In this document: in pieces, positions 1-8,167 of the stretch | How the letters are laid out: the number at the start of each line of letters is the position of its first letter | Numbering within the stretch: position 1 is the first letter of the stretch | Assembly (NCBI RefSeq): GCF_014873755.1 | Contig: NZ_JADBEG010000001.1 | Location: forward strand, 1,304,501-1,368,500 | From: Amycolatopsis lexingtonensis | GTDB lineage: Bacteria; Actinomycetota; Actinomycetes; Mycobacteriales; Pseudonocardiaceae | Reading direction: 5' to 3' | Length of the DNA: 64,000 nucleotides | Made by a program: the position numbers and the translations under genes | The notes under the pieces: generated by a model | What the model was told of the DNA's origin: nothing | The model's input: the letters and a program-made list of their open reading frames with translations, nothing else | Databases searched by the model: none

Positions 1-13
1 CAGCCGGGACGCC

Positions 14-1234
14 GTGCGGTACGAGGACTACTACGACGAGTCCTCGGGCGGCGACACGGCCCGGCTCGTCGTCGGCATCGTGCTCGCCGTGGTGGTGCTC
101 GTGGTGGTGACGATCGAGCGGTGGTCGCTGTGGAACCTGCTGACGAGCCGCTTCCGCCGCCTCGCCCCGCCGTCGCCCGACACCGGCCGCCTCACCGGGG
201 CGTTCACCGAAGACTTCCGCGCGCAGCTCGCCCGGTACCGGCGGGAAGACGAATTCGCGGGCACCCCCGGCGCGCCCCTGGTGGTGTATCGCGGCTACAA
301 CCCCTTCGTGGGCGCTGGGTTCCGCCGCGCGGCCTGGTCCATGGCGATCCCGCTGGAGCGCGTCGAAGACGGCCCCGAGCTCACCACGGAAGCGTTGTAC
401 GACGGGATCCGCACGGCGATCGGGAACCTCCGCAACTCGAGCAAGCTGTCACCGGACCGCCGGCTGGCCGGGCTGACCGTGACGGAGGCGGTGTTCACCC
501 CGGCCGCCGAGCTCCTCGACCACCTGGCGGAGCCGGAAGCCGCGGCCTACCTGCCGGACATCGAGCACCCGCCGCGCACGCGGCTGACCGAGGAGCACGT
601 CGAGCAGCTCCGCACCGAGCCGAAGGAATGGGCGCGCTACTACCTCTGCTTCCAGGTCGAGACGTGGGACCGGGAGCTCGTGCTGACGACGTTCCTGCAC
701 GTCGCGGTGGACGACACGACGCTGTACGTCGAGTGGACGCCGTTCATGCTGCCGCCTCTCAAGGCGGAGTACCGGGCGGTGGACAAGATGCGGCCGGACT
801 CGCTGCGCCCGTTCGGCCAGGGACTGCTGGCGTGGCTGGAGATGCCGGCCAGCCTGCCGGGCCGGATCGTGAACCTCGCGTCGTGGATCCGGCAGCCCGG
901 CCGCGAGCCCGGCGTCCTCGACCCGGACCGTTACGGCACCTCGAGCACGCTGCGCGAGCTGGGATCGGTCAACCTGTTCACGGACTACTTCCAGCTCGTC
1001 GACATCGAACGCTACGAAAAGATCATCGAAAGCCGGCTCCTGCCGGCGATCGGCAAGCTCCTCGGCGACGCCGGGTTCTCGACGGCCAAGTTCGACGAGC
1101 AGGCGGCGGTCGTGATCAACAACGACATCACCATCGAGGGCGACAACCGCGCCCCGATCAACCAGACCGGGGTGCGCGGCCAGCGCGGCCGCCCGCCCGG
1201 CAAGCCCGGCGACGCGACGAGGACGGAGACCTGA
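14..1234 (+). CDS. Membrane-anchored protein of unknown function with C-terminal DN-QTG motif
   Basis: I do not recognise this family. The first 20 residues are acidic and tyrosine-rich, followed by one strong membrane helix (about residues 19-35, valine/leucine rich) and a long soluble part of about 370 residues. The C-terminus holds ITIEGDNRAPINQTG (motif about 369-386) and then a basic, glycine/proline-rich tail. The same 18-residue motif, without gaps, sits at the N-terminus of the next gene, which overlaps this stop codon by one base (TGATG). The two are therefore probably co-translated and may interact. GTG at 14 is the first visible start, but the frame is open to the window edge, so the true start could lie upstream. 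Function unknown; partner relationship inferred. Confidence 0.7.
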   Translation: MRYEDYYDESSGGDTARLVVGIVLAVVVLVVVTIERWSLWNLLTSRFRRLAPPSPDTGRLTGAFTEDFRAQLARYRREDEFAGTPGAPLVVYRGYNPFVGAGFRRAAWSMAIPLERVEDGPELTTEALYDGIRTAIGNLRNSSKLSPDRRLAGLTVTEAVFTPAAELLDHLAEPEAAAYLPDIEHPPRTRLTEEHVEQLRTEPKEWARYYLCFQVETWDRELVLTTFLHVAVDDTTLYVEWTPFMLPPLKAEYRAVDKMRPDSLRPFGQGLLAWLEMPASLPGRIVNLASWIRQPGREPGVLDPDRYGTSSTLRELGSVNLFTDYFQLVDIERYEKIIESRLLPAIGKLLGDAGFSTAKFDEQAAVVINNDITIEGDNRAPINQTGVRGQRGRPPGKPGDATRTET

Positions 1235-1560
1235 TGGGACACCGGATTTCGAACAAGGTCAGCATCGGCCGCGACAACTCGGGCGACATCACCCAGACGG
1301 GCATCGACGGCGGCGCGGTCTCGTCACTGCTGGACCTCGTCGAGCGCCTGACGGCCGAGGTGCGCGGCAAGGAGCTGGCGAAGCAGGAGGTGCTGGAGGA
1401 CACGCTGACCGACCTGGCGGCCGACTTGCGCGCGGGCGACGCCGAGCCCGCCGTGGTGCGCAGCCGGTGGGAGAAGGTCAAGGGCCTGCTGGGCGGGGTC
1501 GTGCAGTTCTCGGAGTTGGTGGCGAAGATCTCGGACCAGGTGCAGAAGATCTTCACCTGA
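1234..1560 (+). CDS. Small hypothetical protein with N-terminal DN-QTG motif
   Basis: The protein has 108 residues. Residues 6-23 (SNKVSIGRDNSGDITQTG) align without a gap to the C-terminal motif of the preceding membrane protein. The remainder is predicted helical: a leucine- and glutamate-rich stretch (about 30-75) and a C-terminal amphipathic helix ending in QKIF. The start ATG overlaps the upstream stop (TGATG), implying translational coupling. No enzymatic motif is visible. By analogy it resembles pairs of conflict or signalling proteins that recognise each other through a shared short beta-type motif, but that is inference. The gene is followed by the first copy of a 53-bp nested palindrome. 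Confidence 0.75.
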   Translation: MGHRISNKVSIGRDNSGDITQTGIDGGAVSSLLDLVERLTAEVRGKELAKQEVLEDTLTDLAADLRAGDAEPAVVRSRWEKVKGLLGGVVQFSELVAKISDQVQKIFT

Positions 1561-1595
1561 GTCCATTCCGGACGGCACGTGGCGGCTCTGCAAAC

Positions 1596-1648
1596 GTCTT
1601 GAATGACTCATTCAGGTCTTCGGAGGTCCTGAATGACTCATTCAAGAC
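1596..1648. repeat. 53-bp nested palindrome, copy 1 (intergenic repeat)
   Basis: Left arm 1596-1616 and right arm 1628-1648 are inverted copies with one central mismatch. The 11-nt spacer is tcttcggaggt (1617-1627). Each arm is itself a near-perfect palindrome around TTGAATGA-C-TCATTCA. Further copies lie at 17057-17109 and 60394-60446. This copy separates two convergent genes and could act as a bidirectional terminator or as a protein-binding site. Confidence 0.9.
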
Positions 1649-1661
1649 GCTGGGGCGAGAC

Positions 1662-2501
1662 TCACCCTTGCAGGAACTTGCGCAGCAGCGCCGTGACCTC
1701 CTCCGGCCGTTCCATCGACGGCAGGTGACCGGTGTCGGCGAGTTCGACGTACTCCGCCTCCGGCAACGACTCCGCCAGGTGCGCGGACAGCTCGACCAGG
1801 CCGGGCGCATCAGCCGTCCCGATCACCACCAGCGCCGGAGTCGTGATCTCGGCCAGCCGGTGCCGGGTGTCCGGGATCCGCTCCGTCCACTGTGGATCCG
1901 TCCAGTCCCGCCGGTAGACCTGCTCGCACATTTCCCGCACCAGCGTCACCATTCCGGCGGGCAGCACCGACACGTCCCGCGCCGGGCCGGCGACCGTGTA
2001 GCGGATGTTGGCGTCCGCCAGCGCCCGCACGTCCGCCGGGTCGAGGTCGCCTTCGCGGGCGCGGTAGCGGGTGAGCCGGTCGCCCGGCAGGGCCTCGGCC
2101 GTCAGGCGCGCGATGTCCGCCCGCATGTGCTCCGGCCACTCGTGCCCGGTGAGGCCGGAGCCGAGCAGGGCGATCCGGGTGATCCGCTCCGGCGCGGCGA
2201 GGGCGGCGTCCAGCGCGCACGCCCCGCCCATGGACGCGCCCACGAGCGCGGCCTGCTCGATCCCCCGGGCATCGAGCAGGGCCAGCAGATCTTCGTAGTG
2301 GGCGTGCTCGCCGGGCCCGCCGGCGGATTCGCCGAAGCTGCGGCGGTCGTAGCGGATCACCCGGTGCGTGGCGGCGAGCGCGGTGAACTGGGCGTCCCAC
2401 ATGCGGCGATCGCCGATCGCCGTGTGCAGCAGCACGACCGCGGGTCCCTCGCCCGCTTCGTCGTAGCCGAACGCCGTCCCGCCCACCTCGATCATCGCCA
2501 T
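1662..2501 (-). CDS. Alpha/beta-fold hydrolase
   Basis: The 279-residue protein has the alpha/beta-hydrolase layout: an oxyanion HTAIGD segment (about 26-31), nucleophile elbow GASMGG with Ser90, a likely acid at GTAD near 230, and His259 in DTGHLPSMERPEE. It resembles the family that includes 3-oxoadipate enol-lactonases and non-heme haloperoxidases; the substrate cannot be told. A TAGCTT hexamer lies six bases before the ATG (2508-2513), so the message is probably leaderless. It is divergent from the crotonase gene with about 70 bp between the starts, and convergent with the upstream gene pair across the palindromic repeat. Confidence 0.85.
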   Translation of the reverse strand: MAMIEVGGTAFGYDEAGEGPAVVLLHTAIGDRRMWDAQFTALAATHRVIRYDRRSFGESAGGPGEHAHYEDLLALLDARGIEQAALVGASMGGACALDAALAAPERITRIALLGSGLTGHEWPEHMRADIARLTAEALPGDRLTRYRAREGDLDPADVRALADANIRYTVAGPARDVSVLPAGMVTLVREMCEQVYRRDWTDPQWTERIPDTRHRLAEITTPALVVIGTADAPGLVELSAHLAESLPEAEYVELADTGHLPSMERPEEVTALLRKFLQG

Positions 2502-2574
2502 GGGCCCAAGCTAGCGGCACGACCACGTCACACACCGCAGGTTTCGCTCAGGGCGAGCGGTTATGGTGCGGTGC

Positions 2575-3354
2575 ATGACCGACGGATTCCAGCTGACGCG
2601 CGACGGCGAAGTCGCGCGGCTGACCTTCGCCCGGCCGGAGAAGATGAACGCGATCACCTACGGCATGTGGTCGGCGATCCCGGACGTGGTGGCCGAGGTG
2701 GAGGCCGACCCGGCGCTGAAGGTGCTGCTGATCGCGGGCGCGGGCAAGCACTTCTCGGCGGGCGCCGACATCAGCGAGTTCGGCGAGCTGCGCACCACGG
2801 CGGAGGGCGCGGCGAGCTACGACAAGGCCGTCGAGAGTGCAGTGGCGGCGCTGACCTCGATGCGCAAGCCGTCGGTCGCGATGATCCAGGGCAACTGCAT
2901 CGGCGGCGGCTGCCAGGTCTCGGTCGCCTGCGACTTCCGGTTCGCCGCGGAAGGTTCCCGGTTCGGCATCACCCCGGCGAAGCTCGGCATCGTCTACCAC
3001 TTCGACTCGACGCGCCAGCTGGTGTCCCTGGTCGGCCCCGCGCACGCCAAGTACTTCCTGCTTTCGGGCGAGCTGATCACCGCGGCCCGCGCCCGCGAGA
3101 TCGGCCTGCTCAACGACGTCTTCCCGGCGGACTCGCTGGAATCCTCGACGGCGGAGTTCATCGCGACGCTGTGCTCGCGGTCCCAGGCCTCGGTCCGCGG
3201 GATGAACCGGATCATCGAGAAGATCGTCGCCGGCCAGGAGACCTCGGACGCGGAGGTCGAGGAGATCCGCTCCGAGGCCCTGCACGGCGAGGACTACGCG
3301 GAGGGCGTCGCCGCGTTCCTCGAGCGCCGCCCGCCGCGCTTCACCTTCCGCTGA
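2575..3354 (+). CDS. Enoyl-CoA hydratase/isomerase family protein
   Basis: The 259-residue protein has the crotonase fold: ARPEKMNAI near the N-terminus, the oxyanion-hole segment GKHFSAGADISEF, and the second CoA/oxyanion segment IQGNCIGGGCQVSVACDFRFA. It probably hydrates or isomerises an acyl-CoA; the exact substrate is unknown. I chose ATG 2575 over ATG 2563 because TATGGT ends exactly seven bases before it (2562-2567), the usual geometry of a leaderless actinobacterial start, and no ribosome site precedes either ATG. The gene stands alone and is convergent with the downstream kinase. Confidence 0.88.
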   Translation: MTDGFQLTRDGEVARLTFARPEKMNAITYGMWSAIPDVVAEVEADPALKVLLIAGAGKHFSAGADISEFGELRTTAEGAASYDKAVESAVAALTSMRKPSVAMIQGNCIGGGCQVSVACDFRFAAEGSRFGITPAKLGIVYHFDSTRQLVSLVGPAHAKYFLLSGELITAARAREIGLLNDVFPADSLESSTAEFIATLCSRSQASVRGMNRIIEKIVAGQETSDAEVEEIRSEALHGEDYAEGVAAFLERRPPRFTFR

Positions 3355-3376
3355 AGTCCCCGCACCCCAAGGGGAG

Positions 3377-3940
3377 TCAGGCGTCCAGGTACTCGCGGAA
3401 GTGCTCGGCGACCACGTCGGTCACGCCCGCCGGATCGAGCCTGCCGTCGATTTCGATGACCCGGATGCCGCGGGCCCGCGCCGAGCGGACCGCCTGCGCG
3501 GCCAGCATCCGGTCGCGCGTCAGCCGGCTGCGCTGCTCCGGGATCGTGGGCTCGTCCGGCCGGTGGCGCAGCTGGTGCTGGCGGAACAGCTCGGTCGGCA
3601 CGAGCACCACCATCCGGCGCGGCGAATCCACCAGCGGGGCCACCAGTTCCGGGTACAGGCCCCGGCCTTCGGCGACGATCGGGCGCGGGGACTCCCACGC
3701 GCGCAACTCGTCCAGCGCCCGCTGGAACCGCTGCTCGAAGTCCGCCAGCTCCGCGGTCAGCTGTTCGCGGGCGGGGACGTCGTCGCCGGGCGCGTTCGCG
3801 GGGCGCGCGCGGTCGTCGTGGTGGTAGGTGGTCAGCCCGTGGCGGTCGGCCAGCAGGCGCGCGACCGTGGACTTCCCGGTCCACGGGGCGCCGCCGATCC
3901 ACAGCGCCTTGCGCAGGGTCCCGAACGGATCCGAGGTCAT
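3377..3940 (-). CDS. P-loop kinase-like ATPase
   Basis: The 187-residue protein has a Walker A motif GGAPWTGKS at residues 16-24 and a following LADRHGLTTYHHDD segment as in small-molecule kinases (shikimate/adenylate kinase-like fold). An arginine-rich region (FRQHQLRHRPDEPTIPEQRSRLTRDR, quoted here as positions about 119-145) could form the lid. IRVIEIDGRLDPAGVTDVV near the end fits the terminal beta-strand/helix of this fold. The substrate is unknown. The gene is convergent with the crotonase and only 22 bp from it. Confidence 0.75.
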   Translation of the reverse strand: MTSDPFGTLRKALWIGGAPWTGKSTVARLLADRHGLTTYHHDDRARPANAPGDDVPAREQLTAELADFEQRFQRALDELRAWESPRPIVAEGRGLYPELVAPLVDSPRRMVVLVPTELFRQHQLRHRPDEPTIPEQRSRLTRDRMLAAQAVRSARARGIRVIEIDGRLDPAGVTDVVAEHFREYLDA

Positions 3941-4015
3941 CGTTCGACTATTGCGGCACCGGCGGGCCGAAGGCCAGCGTTCCGGCGCCGGTTGAGCCGT
4001 TCAGCGCAGGGCTGG

Positions 4016-4813
4016 TCACCGGCTGTCGTCGTCGACGACGAGCACGGTCGAGCCGTCGGCGAAATCGGGTGGCCCGCCCAGCTTGAAGTGGAACCGCGAG
4101 CCCGGGCGGACTGCGGCGATCACCTGCGTTTCGGCGGTGTCGAGGACGATGATCGCGTGCTCGGCGGTGACCGGTTCCGGCTGCGGCACTTCCGGCACGA
4201 CCGGGATCGGCAGCGTGCCGCTGACCGAGCCGCTGCCGTCGTCCTCCGGTACGAACGGTTCGAGCGGTTCGACGGGTTCGGCCGGTTCGAACGGCGGTGG
4301 CGGGACGAGCTGCGGGCGCCGCCGCCACCAGAGCCCGGCGATCAGGCCGGTCAGCAGGCCACCGGAGCCGCTGACGGCCGACGCCAGCCCGGCGCTGATC
4401 CCGGACGGCGCTTCGGTCACCACAGTCGCGGGCACCGGCGGCGCGGCCGGCAGCGGGCCGAACCGCACGGCGGGGTCCTTGGCGTCCTCGGGCAGCTGGA
4501 GCACCTGGCCCGGCTCGATCCGCGTGGCGTCGGTGAACGGCGTCCCGTCGGGCCGCGGTCTGCCTTGGTTGAGCCGGAAGATCTCCGGGAACCGGTTCCC
4601 GTCGCCGAGCGCGCGTTCGGCGATCTTGAACAGCGTGATGTCGTCCGGGTTGTCGGCGTGCGGCACGATGTAGTACTTGACCGGCGGCGGGGGCGGCGCG
4701 GTCTGCGCGAGCGCCGGACCGCCGGCGAGCACGGCGAAGAGGACACCGGCGGCACCGGCTTGCCCGGCCCGCCCGAGGACGCGGCGCACCGCGGAAGCCC
4801 GGTTTTCGGCCAT
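4016..4813 (-). CDS. Secreted or membrane LysM-like protein
   Basis: A signal peptide is visible (RRVLGRAGQAGAAGVLFAVL, cleavage probably after ALAQ near residue 37). A proline linker follows, then a LysM-like domain (about 46-110: KYYIVPHADNPDDITLFKIAER, ending IEPGQVLQLPED). Further on there is a glycine-rich transmembrane segment (SGGLLTGLIAGLWWRRR), an acidic/proline linker and a C-terminal globular part. LysM domains bind peptidoglycan, so it probably anchors at the wall/membrane interface. ATG 4813 is preferred over GTG 4822 because GGAGAG lies at a good distance upstream of it. No operon partner is evident. Confidence 0.8.
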   Translation of the reverse strand: MAENRASAVRRVLGRAGQAGAAGVLFAVLAGGPALAQTAPPPPPVKYYIVPHADNPDDITLFKIAERALGDGNRFPEIFRLNQGRPRPDGTPFTDATRIEPGQVLQLPEDAKDPAVRFGPLPAAPPVPATVVTEAPSGISAGLASAVSGSGGLLTGLIAGLWWRRRPQLVPPPPFEPAEPVEPLEPFVPEDDGSGSVSGTLPIPVVPEVPQPEPVTAEHAIIVLDTAETQVIAAVRPGSRFHFKLGGPPDFADGSTVLVVDDDSR

Positions 4814-4887
4814 GGTCGGCACCTCTCCCCGGCGACCCCGGCGGGTTTCCGGTGTTGCCCCCTACACGGGGCCGGTGCCGGCGGGGT

Positions 4888-5667
4888 TCAGATCTCGTCC
4901 CAGGGAACGGTTTCGTAGGCCTTCGCGAGCAACGCCACCGCGCGGTCCGCGGGCGGCAGCACGAGGTCGTCCACGGAAGCGACCGCGCGCCCTGGCGTTT
5001 CGGAGTTCGTCACGAACACCGCGTCGAAATCGCGGAGATCGGCGGGCCGGACTTCGCGCGTTTCCTGCGGGACGCCGAGCCGCCGCAGGGCTTCCTTCTG
5101 CACCAGCATGGTGATGCCGGGCAGCACCGCGGCTTCCGGCCACACGACGGTGTCGCCGGCCAGGAAACCGGCGTTCCAGATCGACGCTTCGCTGATCCGC
5201 CCGGCGTGGTCGACGAACAGCGCGTCGTCGAACCCGGCCAGCGCGGCCTGGCGGGAGTGGTGGATCAGCCCGAACGTGCCCAGGTGCTTCACCTGCGGCA
5301 GATCGCGCTCGTAGCGGACCGTCCGCAGGCGCAGCGGCGCCGGGTCGGGCGGGCGCGGCGGGAGCGTTCGGACCAGGATCTCCGGTTGCATCGGCTCGTC
5401 GAGCGAGTGCGTGAGCACCACGACCCGCACCGACAGCGCGGGTTCGCCGGCGATCGCCTGCCGGACGTAGGAGCGCACCAGGTCGACGTCGAGATCGGTG
5501 CCGAACAGCAGCCGGGTGCTCGTCGCGAGCCGTTCGAGGTGCAGCGCGAGCCCGCGGACCCGCCCGTCCCGGACCTGCATCGCGGTGAAGTGGCCGTAGG
5601 AGACCATTCCCGCGAGTGCGGCGTCCGGGCCGAGCGGATCCCCGTTCAGCTCGTAGCGGGGCGGCAC
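4888..5667 (-). CDS. Aminotransferase class IV protein
   Basis: The 259-residue protein is of PLP fold type IV (branched-chain/D-amino-acid aminotransferase and aminodeoxychorismate lyase family). The presumed PLP lysine is in QVKHLGTFGLIHH, and RISEASIWNAGFL matches the conserved glutamate/asparagine segment of the family. LPGITM, as expected for the phosphate-binding turn, follows. It could be a PabC-like 4-amino-4-deoxychorismate lyase, but this is not certain. Its GTG start overlaps the stop of the cyclophilin gene by one base (TAGTG), so the two are translationally coupled. Confidence 0.82.
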   Translation of the reverse strand: MPPRYELNGDPLGPDAALAGMVSYGHFTAMQVRDGRVRGLALHLERLATSTRLLFGTDLDVDLVRSYVRQAIAGEPALSVRVVVLTHSLDEPMQPEILVRTLPPRPPDPAPLRLRTVRYERDLPQVKHLGTFGLIHHSRQAALAGFDDALFVDHAGRISEASIWNAGFLAGDTVVWPEAAVLPGITMLVQKEALRRLGVPQETREVRPADLRDFDAVFVTNSETPGRAVASVDDLVLPPADRAVALLAKAYETVPWDEI

Positions 5668-6542
5668 TACTGGACGGTGACGCCCGTGAACTTGACCTGC
5701 TTGGTCGGCGCCCCGGTGCCGTCCTGCGGGTTCGGGTTCGCGATGCCCGCCTTGGCGACCGCGTCGAGCACCTTCAGGCCCTCGTCGCTGATGCTGCCGA
5801 ACACCGAGTAGTCCGCCGGCAGGCCCTCGGCGTTGCCGTAGACCATGAAGAACTGGCTGCCGCCGGAGTTCGGGGCGGACGTCTTCGCCATGGCGAGGAT
5901 GCCGCGGCCGTACTTGATCTCCGGGAACGCCTCGTCCGGCATCGTGTAGCCGGGGCCGCCCTGGCCGTCGGTCGTCGGGTCACCGGTGGCCGACGGGTCA
6001 CCGCACTGCAGCATCTGCAGGCCTTCGGTGCCGAGCCGGTGGCACATGGTGTCGTTGTAGAAGTTCTGCTTCGCGAGGCTGATGAAGCTCTGCACCGCGC
6101 AGGGCGCGAGCGACCGGTCGAGCGTCAGCGGGATGTCGCCCGCGGTGCTCTTGAGCGTCACGTTCACCGTGCCGGTCGACGGGACGTTCTTGCCGTCCGG
6201 GGTGTTCACCTTCTTCGGCGCCTTGCTGCCCGTCGTGTCGGCCTTGAAGTCGCACGTCGTCGGGTTCGGCAGCGCCTTGGCCCGCTTCGGCAGCGCGGTG
6301 CGCTGCGTCGGGATCTGGACTTCGGTCGGCGGCGGAGTGGCCGACGACGACGCCGCGGCGTCGGTGTTTTCGCCGCCGTTCGCGCTGACGATCCACACCA
6401 CCACGCCCGCGACGACGAGGACCGCCACGCCGACGACGCCGGCGCCGATCCTCCGGCGTCGCTTCTGCTGCTCCAATCGGCGCTCGAGCTGCCTCTCGAG
6501 CTTGCGCTTCGCAGCTTCGCGGCGCTGCTGGTTGGTCGCCAC
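5667..6542 (-). CDS. ppiB: Membrane-anchored cyclophilin-type peptidyl-prolyl isomerase
   Basis: The protein has a 30-residue basic coiled segment, one transmembrane helix (about 32-52), a low-complexity linker, and a cyclophilin domain with SLAKQNFYNDTMCHR, GGPGYTMPDE and GSQFFMVYGNAEGLPADYSVFG, which carry the usual catalytic surface. It should catalyse proline isomerisation outside the membrane. The start is GTG 6542 with GGAGGG upstream. The gene is divergent from a glyoxalase II-like gene, the same neighbourhood as Rv2582/Rv2581c in Mycobacterium tuberculosis, which supports both assignments. Confidence 0.9.
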   Translation of the reverse strand: MATNQQRREAAKRKLERQLERRLEQQKRRRRIGAGVVGVAVLVVAGVVVWIVSANGGENTDAAASSSATPPPTEVQIPTQRTALPKRAKALPNPTTCDFKADTTGSKAPKKVNTPDGKNVPSTGTVNVTLKSTAGDIPLTLDRSLAPCAVQSFISLAKQNFYNDTMCHRLGTEGLQMLQCGDPSATGDPTTDGQGGPGYTMPDEAFPEIKYGRGILAMAKTSAPNSGGSQFFMVYGNAEGLPADYSVFGSISDEGLKVLDAVAKAGIANPNPQDGTGAPTKQVKFTGVTVQ

Positions 6543-6689
6543 CCCGTACCCTCCAGGTTTCCGCTCGTGTCACACGTCTGAGGTAGCGGCAGTGTATGGG
6601 CACAGCCTGTGAGGACCATGTACAGGGCCCGCTAGTCTCAACCCGATCGTGATCGGCGCCATCCGGCGCGGATGTCCGGGAGGCGTTCG

Positions 6690-7256
6690 GTGCTCGTCGT
6701 CGGGTTCGGCAGCGGCCCGCTGCAGGCCAACTGCTACCTGCTGGCGGAGGCCGCCGGCGGGCCGTGCGTGGTCGTGGATCCGGGGCAGGAGGTGGCCGCG
6801 CCGCTGGCCGCCGCGCTCGCCGAGCACCGGCTGGTCCCGGCGGCGCTGGTGGCCACCCACGGGCACCCCGACCACGTCGCTTCGGCCGCTGCGCTGTCGG
6901 CCGAGCACGGCGTCCCGCTGCACCTGCACCCGGCCGACGCCCCGCTCCACGACGGGGCCAGCGTCCCGCTCGGGACCGGGACCTTCGCCGGCCTGGACAT
7001 CGACGTCCGCCCGGCGCCCGGGCACACCCCGGGTTCGGTGGTGCTCGTCCTGGAGACGGCCGAAGGTGGCCGGCTCGCGCTGACCGGCGACACGCTGTTC
7101 GCCGGGTCGGTGGGCCGCGGCGACGTGGCGGAAGCGGTGCGGGAGCTGGTGGCGAGCCTGCCGGACGACACGGTGGTGCTGCCGGGCCACGGCCCGGCGA
7201 CGACGATCGGCCGGGAACGCGCGGGCAACCCGTTCCTCGCCGGGACGGGGGCGTGA
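6690..7256 (+). CDS. Metallo-beta-lactamase-fold hydrolase (glyoxalase II-like)
   Basis: The protein starts LVVGFGSGPLQANCYLL, carries the metal motif THGHPDH, and further on GHTPGS, TGDTLF and PGHGP, i.e. the full di-metal ligand set of the hydroxyacylglutathione hydrolase-like family. I chose GTG 6690 because GGGAGG lies six bases upstream, although an ATG exists at 6672. In mycobacteria the orthologous gene is also divergent from the cyclophilin and leads into hisS; here a membrane protein gene follows instead. The thiol cofactor (mycothiol?) and substrate are not known. Confidence 0.88.
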   Translation: MLVVGFGSGPLQANCYLLAEAAGGPCVVVDPGQEVAAPLAAALAEHRLVPAALVATHGHPDHVASAAALSAEHGVPLHLHPADAPLHDGASVPLGTGTFAGLDIDVRPAPGHTPGSVVLVLETAEGGRLALTGDTLFAGSVGRGDVAEAVRELVASLPDDTVVLPGHGPATTIGRERAGNPFLAGTGA

Positions 7257-7258
7257 GC

Positions 7259-7900
7259 ATGGCCGACGAGACGACCGAGCGGATCGCGCTGTTCGAGGAG
7301 GACCCGCGCGGGCGCCGCCGCCGGGGGATCTCGGGCCTGATCGGCGTGGTCATCGTGGCCGCGGCGTTCGGCGGCATCGCCGGGCTGATCGGCGGCACGG
7401 TGACCGGGCTGGTCGTCGCGCTGGTCATCGCCCTGCCGCTGCTGTACGTGATGGCGGTCAGCATCCGCCGCCGCGTCTGGCTGGAGGGCTCGACGCTGCT
7501 CGTGCGCACCTGGGGCCTGCGCCGGGTCGACCTGGTCGCCGCGACCCGGCTCGACCTCGTCGTCGGCGACGTCCGGGGGAGCCGCACGGTCAGCCTGCTG
7601 GTCAACGCCGGGCAGCGCGGCAAGGTCGCGAAGGTCGACCTCGCGGTGTTCTCCGGGACCGGCGGGCGCGAGCTGGGCATCCTGCAGCTGCGGAAGCTGG
7701 CGAACGCGCTGATGAACAACACCGAGGCCAACGGCCTCGTCTTCGGCGAGCTGCTGGTCGCCGAGCTGAAGGCGGAGGCGCGCGGCTCCGGCGTGGCGGA
7801 GCGCCCGCTCTACCGGCTGGCGTCGGTGGCGCCGTCGGGGAAGTACGTGCAGCGCTTCACGATGGAAGCCGTCAGCCGGTTCGTGGCGACTCTCGGCTGA
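7259..7900 (+). CDS. Membrane protein of unknown function
   Basis: The 213-residue protein has an acidic/basic N-terminus, two adjacent transmembrane helices (about 23-44 and 48-65, GISGLIGVVIVAAAFGG and GLVVALVIALPLLYVMAV), then a soluble domain of about 145 residues that could be a PH-like beta domain (WLEGSTLLVRTWGLRRVDL). Its ATG lies 3 bases past the MBL stop, so it is probably co-transcribed with that gene. No enzymatic motif is seen. Its 3' end overlaps the small convergent gene by 29 bp. Confidence 0.75.
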   Translation: MADETTERIALFEEDPRGRRRRGISGLIGVVIVAAAFGGIAGLIGGTVTGLVVALVIALPLLYVMAVSIRRRVWLEGSTLLVRTWGLRRVDLVAATRLDLVVGDVRGSRTVSLLVNAGQRGKVAKVDLAVFSGTGGRELGILQLRKLANALMNNTEANGLVFGELLVAELKAEARGSGVAERPLYRLASVAPSGKYVQRFTMEAVSRFVATLG

Positions 7901-8114
7901 CGTCGTCCTCTTCGCGGAGTTGCTCGAGCTGGTAGACGAGCTCCGGCACCTCCTGCGCGATGTACGCGGCCAGACGCTCGATGTGGTGCAGCGTGGCCCG
8001 GACGTCCTCCAGGGCGGCCGCGATGCGCGGGAGCGACTCCACGGCCTGGACGGTGCCCGTGACCACCCGCAGCGCGCCCCGCACGAGGCACCGCGGTCCG
8101 GCGAACAGGAACAT
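7872..8114 (-). CDS. Small helical hypothetical protein
   Basis: The 80-residue protein has a hydrophobic/basic start (MFLFAGPRCLVRGALRVV) and then a continuous amphipathic helix rich in leucine and glutamate that looks able to form a coiled coil. No family is recognised. It overlaps the 3' end of the convergent membrane-protein gene by 29 bp, which is unusual, but codon positions look coding. It could be a small membrane-associated accessory protein. Low certainty. Confidence 0.5.
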   Translation of the reverse strand: MFLFAGPRCLVRGALRVVTGTVQAVESLPRIAAALEDVRATLHHIERLAAYIAQEVPELVYQLEQLREEDDVSRESPRTG

Positions 8115-8167
8115 GCGGCTTTCCTACCCCGTTCTCGCTGGTCCGGCGAGCCCGGGATGCGCCGCTG

